DNA from: Chromohalobacter sp. 11-W
Lineage (GTDB): Bacteria; Pseudomonadota; Gammaproteobacteria; Pseudomonadales; Halomonadaceae
Direction of reading: 5' to 3'
Assembly: GCF_029889905.1 (NCBI RefSeq)
Contig: NZ_JARANZ010000001.1
Location: forward strand, 543,582 to 607,581
Length of the DNA stretch: 64,000 bases
Shown: piece after piece, positions 35,893 to 46,000 of the stretch
Numbering within the stretch: position 1 is the stretch's first letter
How the letters are laid out: every line of letters starts with the position of its first letter
The notes under the pieces: generated by a model
Seen by the model: the letters and a program-made list of their open reading frames with translations, nothing else
Told to the model about the DNA's origin: nothing
Databases searched by the model: none
Translations under genes and position numbers: made by a program

Positions 35893-37227
35893 TCATGACG
35901 TTCCGTCGGCTTGGGCATCGAGTTCGGCGCGCCAGGCCTGCATTTGCTTGAAGCGTTTTTCCTGGCCGTATTCGGTGGGCGCGAAGAACGTGGTTGCAGG
36001 GAGCTCCGAGGGCCAGCAGTCGTGCGCGCGCCCGGCGGGGTAGCCGTTGGGTTCGTTGTGCGCGTAGCGGTAGCCCTCGCCATGGCCGAGGGATTCCATC
36101 AACTTGGTGGGGGCGTTGCGCAAGTAGGTGGGTACCTCGAAGTCGGGATTCGCGGCCACGAATTGCTTGGCGGCGTTCCAGGCCTGATCGATGGCGTTAC
36201 TCTTGGGCGCGATGGCGAGATGCAGTGCGGCATGCGCGATGGCGCGTTGGCCTTCGTAGTCGCCCAGGCGTAGGTACGCGTCCCAGGCGGCCATCACCAG
36301 CGGCAGGGCACGGGGCTCGGCATTACCGACGTCCTCCGAGGCGATGGCGGCAAGGCGGCGCACCACGTCGAGCGGGTCACCGCCGCCTTGCACGAATTGC
36401 GCGATGTACAAAAGCGCGGCATCACTGCGTGACGAACGTATCGATTTATGGATCGCCGAGAGCAAGTCGTAATAATGATCGCCTTGCTTGTCGAAGGCGC
36501 TGCCCTGGTGTCCCAAGACTTCGTGCAGCGCCTGCAGGGTCAGGCGCTCGCCGTTCTCGGTAGGCTCGGCGAAGTCGCAGGCTGTCTCCAGCAGGCCCAG
36601 TGCGCGTCGTGCATCGCCCGAGGCCGAGCGCGCGAGGGTTTCCAGCACGTCCTCGTCGGCCTCTATATGGCGCTCTCCCAGACCGCGTTGGGTATCCGTC
36701 AGGGCCTGATGCAGTACACGCAGCAAGTCGTCGACGTCCAGCTTGCGCAGCACATAGACGCGAGCCCGCGAGAGCAGCGCCGAATTGACCTCGAAGGAGG
36801 GATTCTCGGTGGTCGCGCCGATCAGCGTCAGCAGTCCGGACTCGGCGTGCGGCAGCAAGGCATCTTGTTGACTCTTGTTGAGACGATGGATCTCATCGAG
36901 GAATAACAGCGTCGGCTGCCCGCGCACCTGCCCCTCGCGGGCGCGTTCCACGGCGGCACGGATGTCCTTGACGCCGGCCATCACCGCCGATAAACGTTCG
37001 AGCATGGCACCCGATGCATCGGCGAGGATATCGGCCAGGGTCGTCTTGCCCACGCCTGGCGGACCCCACAAAATCATCGAGCGTACCGCGCCGCTTTCCG
37101 CCATGCGACTCAGTGGTTTACCGGGACCGACCAGCGCCTCCTGGCCGACGTAGTCGTCGAGACGGCGCGGTCGCATGCGATAGGCGAGTGGTGTGTTATC
37201 GGGTTGGGAAGAAGCGAACAGGTCCAT
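35893..37227 (-). CDS. rarA: Replication-associated recombination protein A (RarA/MgsA)
   Basis: AAA+ ATPase that acts at stalled replication forks; 444 residues. Walker A is [15 protein letters not shown] and Walker [21 protein letters not shown]. Sensor 1 is in [22 protein letters not shown]. The C-terminal tetramerisation region [29 protein letters not shown] sequence and [24 protein letters not shown] are typical of RarA. The AT-rich 365-bp upstream region contains a large imperfect hairpin. It converges with the globin gene, with 21 bp between them. Confidence 0.95.
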   Translation of the reverse strand: MDLFASSQPDNTPLAYRMRPRRLDDYVGQEALVGPGKPLSRMAESGAVRSMILWGPPGVGKTTLADILADASGAMLERLSAVMAGVKDIRAAVERAREGQVRGQPTLLFLDEIHRLNKSQQDALLPHAESGLLTLIGATTENPSFEVNSALLSRARVYVLRKLDVDDLLRVLHQALTDTQRGLGERHIEADEDVLETLARSASGDARRALGLLETACDFAEPTENGERLTLQALHEVLGHQGSAFDKQGDHYYDLLSAIHKSIRSSRSDAALLYIAQFVQGGGDPLDVVRRLAAIASEDVGNAEPRALPLVMAAWDAYLRLGDYEGQRAIAHAALHLAIAPKSNAIDQAWNAAKQFVAANPDFEVPTYLRNAPTKLMESLGHGEGYRYAHNEPNGYPAGRAHDCWPSELPATTFFAPTEYGQEKRFKQMQAWRAELDAQADGTS

Positions 37228-37592
37228 GTGTATGCCACCGGTGGGTGAGAGGGTGTTTACAAAAGGGCTGCACTCGACAATCCGGCGTTAAAATCGGCCT
37301 AAAAATACTCATTTACCCCATGTAAACTCCGTGTTTTTCGGCCAATTTTGCCTTGTTTTGTCTTCGTTCGCCTGTTTTGTAAAGACCCTCTGAGTCGAGT
37401 CGCCAAAAACCGTCTCTAGACTTTCGGCCAACAGGCGTAATCTTGTCATACACGCTAGGGTAAAACATTCGAGCCCCGGTAGGGTGTTTCCCATCGGGAG
37501 AATGGGAGTCAATGAAGACTCTCGCCTAAACTGGCAAATAGGCTGCCGGATACCCCGCGCTGCCACGCTTCGACAGCAAAGGAGGCCTGTAC
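37228..37592. other. AT-rich 365-bp intergenic region with imperfect hairpin (37290-37349)
   Basis: Non-coding as far as I can see. It separates the divergent rarA and hemerythrin-like genes and is much richer in A/T than its surroundings. Arms 37290-37316 and 37322-37349 are complementary at most positions (AAAAT-GGCC-AAAAA-TTTAC blocks) with a 5-base loop. A small hairpin (TCCCAT/ATGGGA) lies at 37489-37508. I found no convincing promoter pair. TTGTCA at 37443 lacks a well-spaced -10. Confidence 0.5.
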
Positions 37593-38144
37593 ATGCCCAT
37601 GCTGACTCAACTGCGCCAAGACCACGCCAACATGGCGCGTCTGCTGCATGTGTTGCAGCTCAAGCAGAAAACCCTGGCGGAAGGTGAGCGACCCAACTTC
37701 CAATTGATACGCGAGGTCGTGGATTACATCCTCGACTACATGAGTGGGTTCACCGAGCCGCTGGAACGCATGTGTACCGAGCAGTTGAATGTGCGGGCGC
37801 CGCAAGCCGACGCGCTGTGTCAGCGGTTGTCCGACGACTATCGGGCGCTCAATGAACGCCTGGCGAAACTCTCCCAGGATCTCGACATGATCCTGATGGA
37901 TGCGGTAGTGCCCATGGACCGCTTCAGCGAAGACCTCAGGGCTTATCTCGAGGCGCATCGGGCCTATCTGCGCGGCGAGCGTGAGGAGTTGTTCCCGTTG
38001 ATCCGCGAGCACTTCGACGAAGATGATCTGGATCGGCTGGCCAAGGCACTGCCGGAAGGGGCCGAAGCTGAACTGGCGCGTCTCCAGGAAGGCTACCCGG
38101 AGCTTTATGCCGAATTCCGTGAGGCGCCTTCGCCGTTGAGTTGA
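37593..38144 (+). CDS. Hemerythrin-like protein with incomplete metal site
   Basis: 183 residues, all helical. The first-helix pattern LRQDHANMARLLHVLQLK and the third/fourth-helix pattern LEAHRAYLRGEREELFPLIREHF match hemerythrin. In the second helix, where a His-x-x-x-Glu pair normally supplies di-iron ligands, the sequence reads DYMSGFTEPLERM with no His. The canonical di-iron site is therefore incomplete. It may bind one iron, another ligand, or act without metal. AAGGAGG precedes the ATG. It is divergent from rarA and convergent with umuC. Function unknown; O2/NO sensing is only a family guess. Confidence 0.82.
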   Translation: MPMLTQLRQDHANMARLLHVLQLKQKTLAEGERPNFQLIREVVDYILDYMSGFTEPLERMCTEQLNVRAPQADALCQRLSDDYRALNERLAKLSQDLDMILMDAVVPMDRFSEDLRAYLEAHRAYLRGEREELFPLIREHFDEDDLDRLAKALPEGAEAELARLQEGYPELYAEFREAPSPLS

Positions 38145-38173
38145 GCCATGTCGCCACGTGAACGGCATAGTAG

Positions 38174-39433
38174 TTATCGGGCGCGTGCGCGGGGCAGTTC
38201 GTCCCAGCGCGTGGTATAGCAGGCCGAGCGGTAGGCGCTGTTCATCTGCCAGGAGGCGTCAACGGGTTGCGGGCCCAAGGTCAGTGCTTGACGTCCGTAG
38301 CGGGCGCGGATTGCGTCCCAAGCCTCCATCAGCGCCTCTCGTCGGGCGGGTTCGGCGCCATCGAAGAGCGTCGTTTGGCTCTGCTGGCGGGGCGTCAGTT
38401 CGGCGAGCATTATCCCGAGCTTCTGATAGGCTGCCGGTTGCCATAAGCGTGCGAGCAGGCGCTGCGCCGCGCGGTTGAGTTGCTGCGTGTCGGCACTGGG
38501 AAACGGTAATGCGGTCCACTCGCAGGCATGACGAAACGTGCCGGCGTGGTGCGGGTTGGTACGCAGATAGACGCCGATGGCCGAGGCCTGCATGGCGTCG
38601 CGTCGCAGCTTTTCGCCGGCGCGTTGGCAGTGATGGCGCAAGGCGCCGGCGAGGGCGGCGTGGTCGCGCAAGGGGCGCCCGAACGAGCGCGAGCAGAGAA
38701 TGCTACGGCGCGGGGTTTCCAGGTCGCTCATCGACAGGCAAGGATGGCCGTTGAGTTCGGTGGCGGTGCGCGCCAGTACCACACTGAAACGCCGTCGTAG
38801 CTCGCTGTCGGGTGTCTCGCGCAGCGCAGCGGCGGTGAGCACACCCATGCCGGCCAGGCGTGCGTTGAGTCGCTCGCCCACGCCCCACACATCGCGCGGC
38901 GATAGCCGACTCAGGTGCGCCTTCAACTCGGGCGCGTCGGCATGTGTCCAGACACACACCTGAGGGCGCGTCGACTGCGCCTTGGCCTGGCGGTTGGCGA
39001 GCTTGGCCAGGGTGCGCGTCGGGGCGATGCCGATGGATACCGGGAGTCCGACTTCCCGTACCACGCTACGCACCAGGCGTGCGCCCAGGGCGTGCCAGTC
39101 TTCCTGCAAGCCGCGTAGATCGAGAAAACATTCGTCGATGGAATAGGGCTCCAGCGTCGGTACTTGGCGCGCCAGAACCTGTTGCACGCGTGCCGAGAGG
39201 TCACCATAAAGCGTGTAGTTGGAGGACTTCAGCACCACGCGACGCCGCAGTGCCGGATCGATCTTGTGGGTGGGGATGCCCATGGGAATATCGAGCGCCT
39301 TGAATTCCTCGGAACGCGCGATGACACAGCCGTCGTTGTTGGACAGCACGCCCACCGGAACGCCCTCCAGACGCGGTTCGAACAGACGCTCGCAGGCGGC
39401 ATAGAAGTTGTTGCAGTCGATCAGCGCAAACAT
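38174..39433 (-). CDS. umuC: Error-prone DNA polymerase V catalytic subunit UmuC
   Basis: Y-family translesion polymerase. MFALIDCNNFYAACERLFEP opens with the first catalytic Asp, VLSNNDGCVIARS follows, and YSIDECFLDL carries the Asp-Glu pair of the palm. The fingers, thumb (VWGVGERLNARLAGMG) and little-finger domain are in order, with a C-terminal TLFDG motif that may bind the beta clamp. About 419 residues. I start at 39433, where it overlaps umuD by 13 bp; the longer frame to 39499 lies within umuD. Co-transcribed with umuD from the SOS promoter at 39914-39933. Confidence 0.95.
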   Translation of the reverse strand: MFALIDCNNFYAACERLFEPRLEGVPVGVLSNNDGCVIARSEEFKALDIPMGIPTHKIDPALRRRVVLKSSNYTLYGDLSARVQQVLARQVPTLEPYSIDECFLDLRGLQEDWHALGARLVRSVVREVGLPVSIGIAPTRTLAKLANRQAKAQSTRPQVCVWTHADAPELKAHLSRLSPRDVWGVGERLNARLAGMGVLTAAALRETPDSELRRRFSVVLARTATELNGHPCLSMSDLETPRRSILCSRSFGRPLRDHAALAGALRHHCQRAGEKLRRDAMQASAIGVYLRTNPHHAGTFRHACEWTALPFPSADTQQLNRAAQRLLARLWQPAAYQKLGIMLAELTPRQQSQTTLFDGAEPARREALMEAWDAIRARYGRQALTLGPQPVDASWQMNSAYRSACYTTRWDELPRARAR

Positions 39434-39885
39434 GACGGCTCGGCGGGTTCCTCGCCCGTGGCGGGCAAGGCGTGAATGGCGTAGCAGATGACCCCCCACA
39501 AGCGGTCATCATCGGCCTCGAAGGGTAGTGTCGCCAGGCCGGGGCGTGACGGTGCGAGGTACAGTTGCGCCTCACGACGTTCGAGGTGCAACACGCTCAG
39601 TTCGCCATCGATGGCGGCGACCAGCCAATGCCCGGGACGCGGTGAAATGGCGCGGTCGATCACCAGCAAGTCGCCGTGGTGCAGGCCGGCGTGGTGGTGA
39701 TCATCGCCTTCCAGGCGCATGAAGAACGTCGAGGCCGGGCGACGCACCAAATGGTGATGTAGATCCAGCGGTGCTTCTCGGTAGTCGTCGGCCGGAGACG
39801 GAAAGCCGCTGGCGCCGCGTGGCAGAGTGTCGCTCGATGCTGGCGCCGAGGTGGACGCGGCGAGAGCGATAGGCGTCATGGACAT
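39421..39885 (-). CDS. umuD: UmuD-like S24 protein lacking catalytic Ser and Lys
   Basis: 154 residues with the UmuD fold: GFPSPADDY after the processing site, HLVRRPASTFFMRLEGD, GDLLVIDRAISPRPGHWLVAAIDGELSV and WGVICYAIH. In E. coli UmuD the nucleophile is Ser60 in GDSM and the base Lys97 in TVKKL. Here these positions read GDDH (Asp62) and SVLHL (Leu99). I checked the Asp62 region against the DNA. Self-cleavage and LexA-type proteolysis should be impossible, and the cleavage-site Cys-Gly is Ser-Gly. GAGG precedes the ATG; a consensus SOS box lies 28 bp upstream. Confidence 0.88.
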   Translation of the reverse strand: MSMTPIALAASTSAPASSDTLPRGASGFPSPADDYREAPLDLHHHLVRRPASTFFMRLEGDDHHHAGLHHGDLLVIDRAISPRPGHWLVAAIDGELSVLHLERREAQLYLAPSRPGLATLPFEADDDRLWGVICYAIHALPATGEEPAEPSCLR

Positions 39886-39913
39886 GGCGGAACCTCGAAA
39901 ACGAAATGACGAA

Positions 39914-39933
39914 TACTGTAAAAATAAACAGTA
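39914..39933 (-). promoter_or_regulatory. LexA binding site (SOS box) of umuDC
   Basis: TACTGT, eight A/T bases, ACAGTA: a perfect-arm match to the gammaproteobacterial LexA consensus (CTG-N10-CAG). It is centred about 38 bp upstream of the umuD start. Confidence 0.93.
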
Positions 39934-40014
39934 TTTTGCCTCGAGGCAAGTCGAGCCATCTCATCGCGTGGGCGGGTAAGGTAGAATGAGCGCACGTATT
40001 TTCGAGGAAGTCGT

Positions 40015-40908
40015 ATGGACCGCCTGCAGGCGATGCACATCTTTCGCGCCGTGGTCGAGGCCGGCAGTTTCGCTGGCGGTGCGCGCAAGCTGGAATTCTC
40101 CAATGCCATGGTCAGCAAGCAGATCTCCAAGCTGGAAGCCAGCCTGGGGGTCCGGTTGTTGACGCGCACCACGCGGCGTTTGCAGCTAACCGCCGAAGGC
40201 GAGCGCTATCTCAATGGGGCGAGTCGCTTGCTCGATGAGTTGCAGGAGCTGGAGACCGGGCTCGGCGAGCAGCGTGGCGAGGTGCGTGGCCGGCTACGGC
40301 TTTCCGCGCCGCTGGATTTCGGCGTACGTGCGCTGATACCTGCCTTGCAGGCGTTCGAGCGCCGTCATCCGGCGGTAATGCTTGATGTCGTGCTCGAGGA
40401 TCGCCGCGTCGACCCGGTGGCCGAGGATTTCGACCTGGTAGTGCGTATCGGCGAGCTGGAAGACTCCAGTTTGATCGCGCGGCCGCTGATGGACATGCCG
40501 CGCCACGTTTATGCCGCACCGGAGTATCTGGCGCGGCACGGAACGCCCACCCATCCCGCCGAGCTGCGTGGGCATCGTTGTCTGCACTATAGCCTGGCGC
40601 GCGAAGGGCACTACTGGCACTTTCAGGTCGACGGGGCGCCGTATCGGATGCGCATCCGTCCGGTCATGGCCTGTAACAACGGACGTGCCCTCACCGAGGC
40701 GGCGATACGCGGCATGGGACTGGTCTACAAGCCGGCATTTCTGGGCGAGCCGGAAGTCGAGGCCGGGCGATTGGTCCGCGTGCTGGACGATTTCAGCGTG
40801 GCGCCGATCAGCGTTCATCTGTTGTATGCCGAGCGTGAGTTCATTCCCGCGCGCCTGCGGGCCTTAGTGGACACGCTACTGGCACACTTCGCGGAGACCC
40901 GCGCATGA
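40015..40908 (+). CDS. LysR-family transcriptional regulator
   Basis: 297 residues. An N-terminal winged helix (MDRLQAMHIFRAVVEAGSFAGGARKLEFSNAMVSKQISKLEASLGVRLLTRTTRRLQLT) is followed by a substrate-binding domain with LRLSAPLDFG, LDVVLEDRRVDPVAEDFDLVVRIGEL and HRCLHYSL. It belongs to the DsdC/CrgA-like subgroup in which the first helix reads M-F..VVE.GSF. The effector is unknown. It overlaps murI by 4 bp (ATGA), an unusual pairing with a cell-wall gene. It is divergent from umuDC. Confidence 0.93.
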   Translation: MDRLQAMHIFRAVVEAGSFAGGARKLEFSNAMVSKQISKLEASLGVRLLTRTTRRLQLTAEGERYLNGASRLLDELQELETGLGEQRGEVRGRLRLSAPLDFGVRALIPALQAFERRHPAVMLDVVLEDRRVDPVAEDFDLVVRIGELEDSSLIARPLMDMPRHVYAAPEYLARHGTPTHPAELRGHRCLHYSLAREGHYWHFQVDGAPYRMRIRPVMACNNGRALTEAAIRGMGLVYKPAFLGEPEVEAGRLVRVLDDFSVAPISVHLLYAEREFIPARLRALVDTLLAHFAETRA

Positions 40909-41717
40909 CGGCGCCGATTCTGATCTTCGACTCCGGCGTTGGCGGGCTCTCGGTGGTCGGTGCCTTGCGCACGCGCCTGCCGGGCGCGCCGCTGGCGTAT
41001 GTGTGTGACAACGCCGCGCTGCCATACGGCACCAAGCCCGATGCCTGGTTGGTCGCGCGGATCGTCGCGGTGTGTCGCGCGGCGGTGGCGGCGAGTGGCG
41101 CGCGCGCCCTGGTGGTGGCCTGCAATACGGCCAGCACGTTGGCGCTAAAGGCCTTGCGCGAGAGCCTGAGTATTCCGGTGATTGGCACCGTGCCGGCGAT
41201 AAAGCCGGCGGCCCAGGCCTCGCGCAGTGGCGTGTTCGGACTGCTGGCGACCTCGGCGACGGTGTCGCGCCCTTATACGCAGCGCTTGATCGGTGAGTTC
41301 GCGCCGGATTGCATGGTGGTGAGGCTGGCGGCCGATCCCTTGGTCGCGCAGGCCGAACGCGTCCTGACCGGGATGCCGTGGGACGATGCGGTCATCGCCG
41401 CGAGCCTGGCACCGTTATGGGAAGCGTCGCGTCTCGATACCGTGGTGCTGGGATGCACGCACTTCCCGCTGCTGCGCGAGGCGCTCGAGCGGCATGCGCC
41501 GCGCGAGATTGTGTGGATCGATTCCGGTGACGCCATTGCACGGCGCGTGGCGCAGGTCGTTTCTCCGATCGTATCAGAGGCCACGCGTGATGCGCCGGAT
41601 AGCGATGCAAGCTGGGCCAGCGCGGCGCAACAAACGGGCCTGGCACGCACCCTGGCAGGCTACGGCTTCAGTGCGCCGTGCGCTTTGGCATTGCCTGACA
41701 CTGTTTTAACCTTTTGA
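40905..41717 (+). CDS. murI: Glutamate racemase
   Basis: Supplies D-glutamate for peptidoglycan. The N-terminal IFDSGVGGLSVVGALRTRLP, the first catalytic Cys in VVACNTASTLAL (about residue 73), the second in VVLGCTHFPLL (about 183) and WIDSGDAIARRV are all diagnostic. 270 residues, normal. Starts inside the LysR stop (ATGA), so it depends on the LysR gene's transcript, at least in part. trmA follows after 58 bp. Confidence 0.95.
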   Translation: MTAPILIFDSGVGGLSVVGALRTRLPGAPLAYVCDNAALPYGTKPDAWLVARIVAVCRAAVAASGARALVVACNTASTLALKALRESLSIPVIGTVPAIKPAAQASRSGVFGLLATSATVSRPYTQRLIGEFAPDCMVVRLAADPLVAQAERVLTGMPWDDAVIAASLAPLWEASRLDTVVLGCTHFPLLREALERHAPREIVWIDSGDAIARRVAQVVSPIVSEATRDAPDSDASWASAAQQTGLARTLAGYGFSAPCALALPDTVLTF

Positions 41718-41775
41718 TTTCCATGAGACGGTGTCGTTGCGGCGACATCGTGAGTTTTTGCTGAAAGGAGTTTTC

Positions 41776-42897
41776 GTGGCCGTACCCGTCGTCGACCCCG
41801 AGCGTTACGAGTCTCAGCTCGATGCCAAGCGCGAGCGTATCACGGCGCAATTCGCGCGCTTCTCTCCGCCGCCGCTGGAGGTCTTTCCCTCGCCGCCAAG
41901 CCATTACCGGCAGCGCTGCGAGTTTCGTATTTGGCACGACGGCGACGATCTGTTCTATGCCATGTTCGAGGTCGACCCGGCCGACCCCAAGCGCAAGGCG
42001 GTCATTCGCCTGGATGAATATCCCGTGGCGGGGGAGCGCATCAACGCGCTCATGCCCGCCTTGCGTGACGCGCTATTGGCAAGTGATACCCTGCGGCGCA
42101 AGTTGTTCCAGGTCGAGTTCTTGACCACGCTGAGTGGCGAGGCGTTGGTGACCTTGATCTATCACCACCAACTCGACGAGGCATGGGAGCAAGAAGCACG
42201 GGCGTTACAGGAAGCCTTGAACGTATCGATCATCGGCCGGGCGCGTAAGCAGCGTCTCGTGCTCGAGCGCGATCATGTCTGGGAGCGTCTGAATGTCGAA
42301 GGCCGCGAATTCGTCTATCAGCAGGTGGAGAATAGCTTTACCCAGCCCAATGCGGCGATTTGCCGGTCGATGCTGGGATGGGCGCGGGACGTGACCCGCG
42401 AGAGCCACGACGGCGATCTGGTGGAGTTCTATTGCGGCAATGGCAACTTCACGATTGCGTTGGCCGAGAACTTCCGCCGTGTCGTGGCCACGGAGATCTC
42501 GCGGACCTCGGTGGCCTCGGCCAACGTCAATCTCGAGGCCAATGGCGTGGCCAACGCCGTGGTGGCGCGGATGTCCGCCGAGGAGTTCAGCGAAGCCCTG
42601 GCCGGCGAGAAAAGCGGGCGGCGCGTGGCGGCGCTGGCGCTCGATGAGCATGCCTTCACCACGGCGCTGGTCGACCCGCCGCGAGCCGGACTCGATGCGC
42701 ATAGCTGCGAGCAACTAAAAGCCTATTCGCGCATCGTCTATATTTCCTGTAACCCGAACACGCTCGAGGCGAATCTCGAGTCATTGAGCGCGACCCATGC
42801 CGTGACCCGTTTCGCACTGTTCGACCAGTTTCCGTATACCGATCACTGCGAATGTGGCGTGCTACTGGAACGCCGGGAATCGCCAGTACGTGCGTGA
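41776..42897 (+). CDS. trmA: tRNA (uracil-5-)-methyltransferase TrmA
   Basis: Makes ribothymidine at position 54 of tRNA using S-adenosylmethionine. Landmarks: YRQRCEFRIWHDGDDLFYAMFE, VYQQVENSFTQPN, the SAM motif LVEFYCGNGNFTIAL, ALVDPPRAGLD and the catalytic Cys in VYISCNPNTLEANL. The last segment, FDQFPYTDHCECGVLLER, is typical. No TRAM domain precedes it, which separates TrmA from RlmD. I take the GTG at 41776 because AAAGGAG stands five bases before it. About 373 residues. Confidence 0.94.
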   Translation: MAVPVVDPERYESQLDAKRERITAQFARFSPPPLEVFPSPPSHYRQRCEFRIWHDGDDLFYAMFEVDPADPKRKAVIRLDEYPVAGERINALMPALRDALLASDTLRRKLFQVEFLTTLSGEALVTLIYHHQLDEAWEQEARALQEALNVSIIGRARKQRLVLERDHVWERLNVEGREFVYQQVENSFTQPNAAICRSMLGWARDVTRESHDGDLVEFYCGNGNFTIALAENFRRVVATEISRTSVASANVNLEANGVANAVVARMSAEEFSEALAGEKSGRRVAALALDEHAFTTALVDPPRAGLDAHSCEQLKAYSRIVYISCNPNTLEANLESLSATHAVTRFALFDQFPYTDHCECGVLLERRESPVRA

Positions 42898-43070
42898 CCA
42901 GCCCATGCACAACCGGCATACGCCATGAGGGTGTGTCACATCGATGGGGCTTGACGCGCGATGGGAGTAAGCTCGTGTCACCGTGGTGGTTCACGCGATA
43001 TGCGTGCGTGCCGCCGAAGGATCATTCATCGGTCGCCATGAAGGGCGGCCGGTCGTAGACGAGGTGCTTG

Positions 43071-46000
43071 ATGCAACACGTTGCGATCGAGGGCAAGGAA
43101 GATTTTCTCGCCCAGCTCAAAGAACAACTGGCCAAGCGGCTTCCCCAGGAAAAAGTGGAGCGGATCGCTGCTTTCGCCGAGGACCTGTATGCGTCGGCGC
43201 CGTTCGAGGAGGCCGCCGAGCGCGGCCTGGATGATATCTACGGCGCGACGTTGTCGGCGTGGCACTTCATGCAGACGCATGACCCCAGCGAGGCGAAGGT
43301 TCGCGTCTTCAATGCCGACTTCGAGGAACATGGCTGGCAGTCGCCGCACACCGTAGTGGCCGTGCTGCACGAAGACATGCCGTTTCTCGTCGATTCGGTG
43401 CGTATCGAGCTCAATCGCCGCGGGCTGACCGTGCATGCGATTCATAACTCCGTTCTGGCGGTGGAGCGCGATGCCAAGCATCATCTCAAGCGTGCAACCT
43501 CGACTCAGGCCAAGAATGCCCCGCCCTCTCGCGAGTCGATCATTCTGGTGGAAGTCGACCGCCATTCCGATACGGCGACCCTGGATGACCTTCACGACAG
43601 CCTCGAAGAAGTACTGTGCGACGTGCGTGCGGCGGTGGAAGACTTCGATCCCATGCGTGAGCGGGTGCGCGAGTCGATCAAGGAACTCAAGGCGCAGCGC
43701 CCGAAGCAGATCAAGGCCGACGATCATAAAGAAGCCATCGCTTTCCTCGAATGGCTCCTCGACGATCACTTCACCTTCCTGGGCTATGACGAGTACGAGG
43801 TGTTGCAGGAAGACGGTCAGGACCGTCTACGCCAGATATCCAAGAGCGAGCTGGGCGTGTTCAAGCTCGACCAGCCGCGTTACCGCGAGCGCATCAGTAC
43901 CGACGAGGGCGTCGAAGACGATCAGTATGTGCTGGTGCCGGAGCTTTTGTCCTTTGCCAAGAGTGCCTATCACGCGCGCGTGCATCGCCCTGCCTATCCG
44001 GATTACATCTCCATCGACCGTTACGATGAAGACGGTCGCGTCATCGGCGAGCGGCGCTTTTTGGGGCTCTATACCTCGACGGTCTACAACGAATCGCCGC
44101 GCAACGTACCGGTGCTGCGCAAGAAGATCGAAGCCGTCATCAAGGCCGCGGGCGTCAATCCCAAGGGGCATAACGGTAAACAACTGACGCAGATCCTCGA
44201 GGTCTATCCGCGTGACGATCTGTTCCAGATCGACACCGACGAGCTGGCGCAGACTGCCTTTGGCATCCTCAATATCCGCGAACGGCGCAAGGTGCGCTTG
44301 TTCATTCGCGAGGATCGTTTCGGTCAGTTCTATTCGTGCCTAGCGTTCGTGCCGCGCGATGTGTTCTCCACCGAATTGCGCGTGCGTATCCAGAACCTGC
44401 TCTGCGAAGAGCTTGACGCTACCTTCGGTGATTTCAATACGTATCTATCCGAGTCGGTGCTGGCGAGAATCCAGTTCATCCTGCGTTTCAACGGCGAGCG
44501 CCCGGCCGAATACGATATACGACGTCTGGAGAAGAAGATTACGGCGCTCTCGCGTAGCTGGCGGGATGACCTGCAGACCGCCATGGTCGAGGGCTACGGC
44601 GAAGAACAGGCTAACCGCCTGATGCAGGACTATCGCGAGGCGTTTCCCAACAGTTATCGCGAAGACTTTTCGGCCCGCACTGCCGTTTACGATATCCATC
44701 ATCTCGGTGAGTTGGGCGGGAACGCACCGATCAGCCTGAGCCTTTATCGGCTGGTCGAGGAGAACATCGACGGGGTCAATCTCAAGCTGTTCCACGCCGA
44801 CCAGCCGATCCCGCTCTCCGATGTGCTGCCGGTGCTCGAAAACCTGGGGCTCCGCGTGATCAGCGAGCGTCCCTACGAAGTCGAATGCCCCGACCAGACT
44901 TACTGGATTCATGACTTCACGCTCGAGCACCGTGGCGACGGGGTCGTCAATCTTCAGGAAATGCGCGATGTCTTCATCGAGGCATTCACGCGCATCTGGA
45001 CCGGCGATGCCGAAAGCGATGCCTTCAACCGCCTGGTCATCGGTGCCAATCTGGCTTGGCGCGAAGTGGCGGTTCTGCGTGCCTATGCGCGTTATCTCAA
45101 GCAGTTGCGCTTCGGGCTCTCTCAGGACTATATCGCCAATACGCTTGCCAGCCACCCGGAGATCACGCGTGAACTGGTGACGTTGTTCGAGCTACGCTTC
45201 GATCCCGATGATGCCGCCGGCGACAGCGAGATCGAGGAATGCGTGACGCGCATCGAGGGCTTGCTCGATGAGGTCGCCAGTCTCAATGACGATCTGTTGC
45301 TGCGTCGCTACATGGCGCTGATTCAGGCGACATTGCGGACCAACTATTATCAACGGCGTGAAGATGGCGAGGCCAAGGATTACATCGCCCTCAAGCTCGA
45401 GCCGACGCAAGTGCCGGACATGCCCAAACCGCGGCCGATGTTCGAGATTTTCGTCTACTCGCCGCGCGTCGAGGGTGTCCACCTGCGCAGCGGCAAGGTC
45501 GCGCGCGGCGGGCTGCGCTGGTCCGATCGTCACGAGGACTTCCGCACCGAGATCCTGGGGCTGGCCAAGGCGCAGCAGGTCAAGAACGCGGTCATCGTTC
45601 CGGTAGGCGCCAAGGGCGGCTTCATCTGCAAGCGCATGCCTGATGGTGCCGACCGCGACAGTGTGCAGAAAGAAGGCATTGCCTGCTATCAGATATTCAT
45701 CCGCGCGCTGCTTGACGTGACGGACAACCTGGAAGGTGGCGAGACCGTGCCCCCCGAGCGCGTGGTGCGTCACGACGAGGCCGATCCCTACCTGGTGGTG
45801 GCTGCCGACAAGGGCACCGCGACTTTCTCGGACATCGCCAACGCCATTTCGCTGGAATACGGCCATTGGCTGGGCGATGCCTTCGCCTCCGGCGGTGAGC
45901 ATGGCTATGACCACAAGAAGATGGGGATCACCGCCAAGGGTGCTTGGGAATCGGTCAAGCGTCACTTCCGCGAAATGGGTCTCAATACCCAGGAGACACC

